A DNA stretch of 64,000 nt from Salisaeta longa DSM 21114 (GTDB lineage Bacteria; Bacteroidota; Rhodothermia; Rhodothermales; Salinibacteraceae). Below are positions 60,293 through 64,000 of the stretch, in pieces. The translations under genes were made by a program, and so were the position numbers. The notes beneath the pieces are model-generated. The model worked only from the letters and a program-made list of their open reading frames with translations, had not been told where the DNA came from and did no database searches. The DNA lies in the NCBI RefSeq assembly GCF_000419585.1, contig NZ_ATTH01000001.1:3015001-3079000 (forward strand), in the 5' to 3' direction. The stretch's first letter is position 1. Each line of letters begins with the position of its first letter.

Positions 60293-60321
60293 TTGCACCC
60301 GCCCGCTGTGCCATCTATACT
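60293..60321 (+). promoter_or_regulatory. sigma70-like promoter of the large lipoprotein gene
   Basis: TTGCAC (60293-60298), 17 bp, TATACT (60316-60321), then the ATG 36 bp downstream. The same hexamer style occurs in the CRISPR leader promoter. Remaining bases of the 304-bp gap 60054-60357 show only the palindrome at 60261-60274. Confidence 0.65.
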
Positions 60322-60357
60322 AACCCGTACGTACTCCTTCCGGATAGCCCAACCTTC

Positions 60358-62358
60358 ATGCTTTCACTCACGCGTTCTGTGTTGTATGCCGTAGGAGCAA
60401 CCCTCCTTCTCCTGGCCGGATGCCAGGCGAGTGCGCCGGTGGCGCCAACGTACGATCGTCCCCATTATCCCATCCGCGGGCAGGTGGATGAGGCGCGCAC
60501 CGGGCAGGCGCTGGATAGCGCGACGGTGGTGCTGCGCACCCGCCCCGATACCTTCCTGACGTACCAGGGGGCGTTTTCGGCAGGCCCTCAGCCCATTGGG
60601 TTGCACCTGTTCGAGATCAGCAAGCGCGGGTACTTTACGCGTCGCAACACCTCCGTGCTGTCGCTGCCCGACGGCCGTGCCGATACGCTGAGCACCGTAC
60701 TGCGCCGGAAGCAGCTTGCCGTCATGTGCGCGTCGGTAGACTCCACCGTTGCGGAGGAGCGCGGGCTGCGGTTTGTGATCTTGGATGCCTTCGTGCGGCA
60801 GGATACGCTCAGCGTAGATATTGGCATGACGAGCGAGCGCCTGCAGCCGTGGTTTGTGCCCGACAACTACGGGTACTACGGGCACTACCGCGTCATTGCT
60901 GTCACGCCCCAGGGCGACACGCTACAATTTACGCACGCCAATGCCCCGGCGGGCAATCCTGGCTACCCCAACCGGATCTACCGGGAGGAAAACATTCTGC
61001 CAATCATCTCGACGCGCTTTCGCCGGCTGGAGCCCATTGTGGGCACGATCACACCGGTCCCACCCAAAGGCACGCCCATCCGGGTGGAGGTGGCCTACCA
61101 CACGCCCATTGGCGATACGTTGAAGACGTCGCCCGTATCCGACTTTCCCGCGGTGCCGGGGCTCGACTCACTCTACACCACCACCTACGATACGATGACG
61201 GTGCGCGGCGACCTGCTCGTGCCCGACAGCCTCTTGCTGGAGCGCGACACCCTCAGCATCTGGCCCGGCGACCTGAAGCTCGACACGTCGACCGTGGCGC
61301 TGTACACCCCGCCCGATTCCCTGGTGCCCGACTCCACCATGCGCGCCCTGGTACAGGCCCTGGCGGCCACCGTACCTACCACAACGCCCGACAGCATCCT
61401 CTCCGACTCGGTCAAGAACATTTTCCGCTCGGTGGATTGGGGGGAGGGGCTAACGCTACAGCGGCGGGTCGATTCGTTGCAGTCTGCCGTTGGCGATTCG
61501 GCATATGCTGCGGCGTTGCGGCGCCTGCGCACCTCCACCGCGGGGCGCGTGCTCCGCCGCCAGGCCCGCGTGCGAACAGCCGCCATCGACTCCCTCGTGG
61601 CGCTAACCTTTTTGGCGGCCGATCCCACGCCGCGCGCGCCGCTCCCCGAGCGCCTCGCCTCGCTCGACAGCGTGCGCGTGGATACGTTGCGCAGTGGACG
61701 CTTCAACGCTGTAGTGCAGGCGCTCACCCAAGACACCGTCCGCACCATCGAGGTCGTTTCGCAGCCGGATACCGTGGCGGCAGACACGGCCGCGGTCGAT
61801 TCGATGATGACGGCGCAGGGACCGCCTGGCGCTCGCCCCATGCCGTCCGACAGCCTCGCGCCCGCGGCCGACAGCGTCCAAACCGATAGCCTTCGGGTGG
61901 GGCCCCCGGCCGACACTGTGCAGACATCTACCGTGCGCATGGTGCCCGATACGGTGCGCACCATCACCATCGTACGCGATACGGTGTTCATCGATTCGGT
62001 GCGCGTGGTCTCAGATGTCGATCAGGCGGCGGCCGTGCGCGCGCTCCTGCAGCGGCGGCGCTTGCCCACCGACACCCTCGGACAGCGCATTGCCCCGGCC
62101 CGCCTGGATCTGCAGCTTACGCTCACGCAGCGTCCCCTCATGGCCCTCGTGCCCGACTCGTCGGTTGCAATTACAACGCAGCCGCTGGTGCGCCCCCGGT
62201 CGGTTATCGAGCAAGACCTGCTGCGGCCCATCAACCGCTACCCGCAGCGTTACCTCGAGGCCTGGAAGCAACAGCAAGCGTGGCGCCTGATGCCGCGGTA
62301 CTGCAAACTGTATCCGCAAACGCTTAAAACCGATCCGCAAACGACCACCATCCGCTAG
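60358..62358 (+). CDS. Large lipoprotein of unknown function
   Basis: 666 residues with a clear lipoprotein signal (MLSLTRSVLYAVGATLLLLAGC). The first 200 residues hold a carboxypeptidase-regulatory-like beta domain (YPIRGQVDEARTGQALDSATVVL), the middle has repeated Pro-Asp-Ser/Thr-rich linkers with VPDS and ADTV motifs, and the C-terminus is basic with several RPL/RYP motifs. I recognise no overall family. It is driven by its own promoter and precedes the ABC-F gene by 63 bp. Confidence 0.72.
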   Translation: MLSLTRSVLYAVGATLLLLAGCQASAPVAPTYDRPHYPIRGQVDEARTGQALDSATVVLRTRPDTFLTYQGAFSAGPQPIGLHLFEISKRGYFTRRNTSVLSLPDGRADTLSTVLRRKQLAVMCASVDSTVAEERGLRFVILDAFVRQDTLSVDIGMTSERLQPWFVPDNYGYYGHYRVIAVTPQGDTLQFTHANAPAGNPGYPNRIYREENILPIISTRFRRLEPIVGTITPVPPKGTPIRVEVAYHTPIGDTLKTSPVSDFPAVPGLDSLYTTTYDTMTVRGDLLVPDSLLLERDTLSIWPGDLKLDTSTVALYTPPDSLVPDSTMRALVQALAATVPTTTPDSILSDSVKNIFRSVDWGEGLTLQRRVDSLQSAVGDSAYAAALRRLRTSTAGRVLRRQARVRTAAIDSLVALTFLAADPTPRAPLPERLASLDSVRVDTLRSGRFNAVVQALTQDTVRTIEVVSQPDTVAADTAAVDSMMTAQGPPGARPMPSDSLAPAADSVQTDSLRVGPPADTVQTSTVRMVPDTVRTITIVRDTVFIDSVRVVSDVDQAAAVRALLQRRRLPTDTLGQRIAPARLDLQLTLTQRPLMALVPDSSVAITTQPLVRPRSVIEQDLLRPINRYPQRYLEAWKQQQAWRLMPRYCKLYPQTLKTDPQTTTIR

Positions 62359-62421
62359 CGTAGCAATGCCTCCACGCCCGTAACGGCGTGCGCTGTTCTT
62401 CCGAGATACTGTGCTGCAGGT

Positions 62422-64000
<1,579 letters not shown>

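Overview
The window is 64 kb of high-GC bacterial chromosome, almost fully coding and mostly core housekeeping genes. Protein signatures point to the Bacteroidota/Rhodothermota side of the tree, and the strongly Asp/Glu-rich enzymes (IleRS, ArgRS, LepA) suggest a halophile such as a Salinibacter relative. The Bacteroidota-type signs are a zinc-less DksA/TraR protein, DUF4290- and DUF4783-like proteins, a fused-tail RNase E/G and a long signal peptidase I. The organism assignment is inference from gene style, not from a marker RNA; I found no rRNA or tRNA gene.

Layout. 1-6716: citrate synthase (cut by the window edge), RNase E/G, a glgC-glgA/glgM glycogen pair and a small lipoprotein. 6717-8710: an orphan type I-E CRISPR locus read on the minus strand, with a recognisable leader promoter, 21 perfect repeats plus one degenerate trailer repeat, a duplicated spacer and a downstream intrinsic terminator, but no cas genes in the window. 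8711-13504: PLP decarboxylase, ThpR, groEL and groES (minus). 13761-26093: a beta-propeller-like protein, a MITE-like element, a methyltransferase, argS, ileS, dksA-like, lspA, lepA, a secreted protein and lepB (plus). 26117-31731: a multi-PAS histidine kinase with its response regulator, and an atypical RtcB (minus). 31885-34442: AFG1/ZapE-type ATPase overlapping prmA, and two small proteins. 34688-38983: a four-gene metal-ion ABC operon behind a DtxR-type operator, with both permeases carrying a C-terminal winged-helix domain. 39418-45865: metH with a free-methionine-sulfoxide reductase just upstream, an unknown acidic protein and sbcD. 46051-54519: RND exporter, DUF4783-like protein, phosphopentomutase, CtpA-type protease and an M1 aminopeptidase lipoprotein. 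54547-60053: fabH, tpiA, a methyltransferase, a thioredoxin-fold lipoprotein and gatB (minus). 60358-64000: a large lipoprotein with its own sigma70-like promoter, and an ABC-F ATPase cut by the window end.

The most interesting parts are the self-contained orphan CRISPR transcription unit, the permease/winged-helix fusions next to a DtxR-type box, RtcB with a serine in place of a metal-binding cysteine, and an RNase E/G whose zinc-link is replaced by a coiled coil. All of these come from reading the sequence; no database search was possible.
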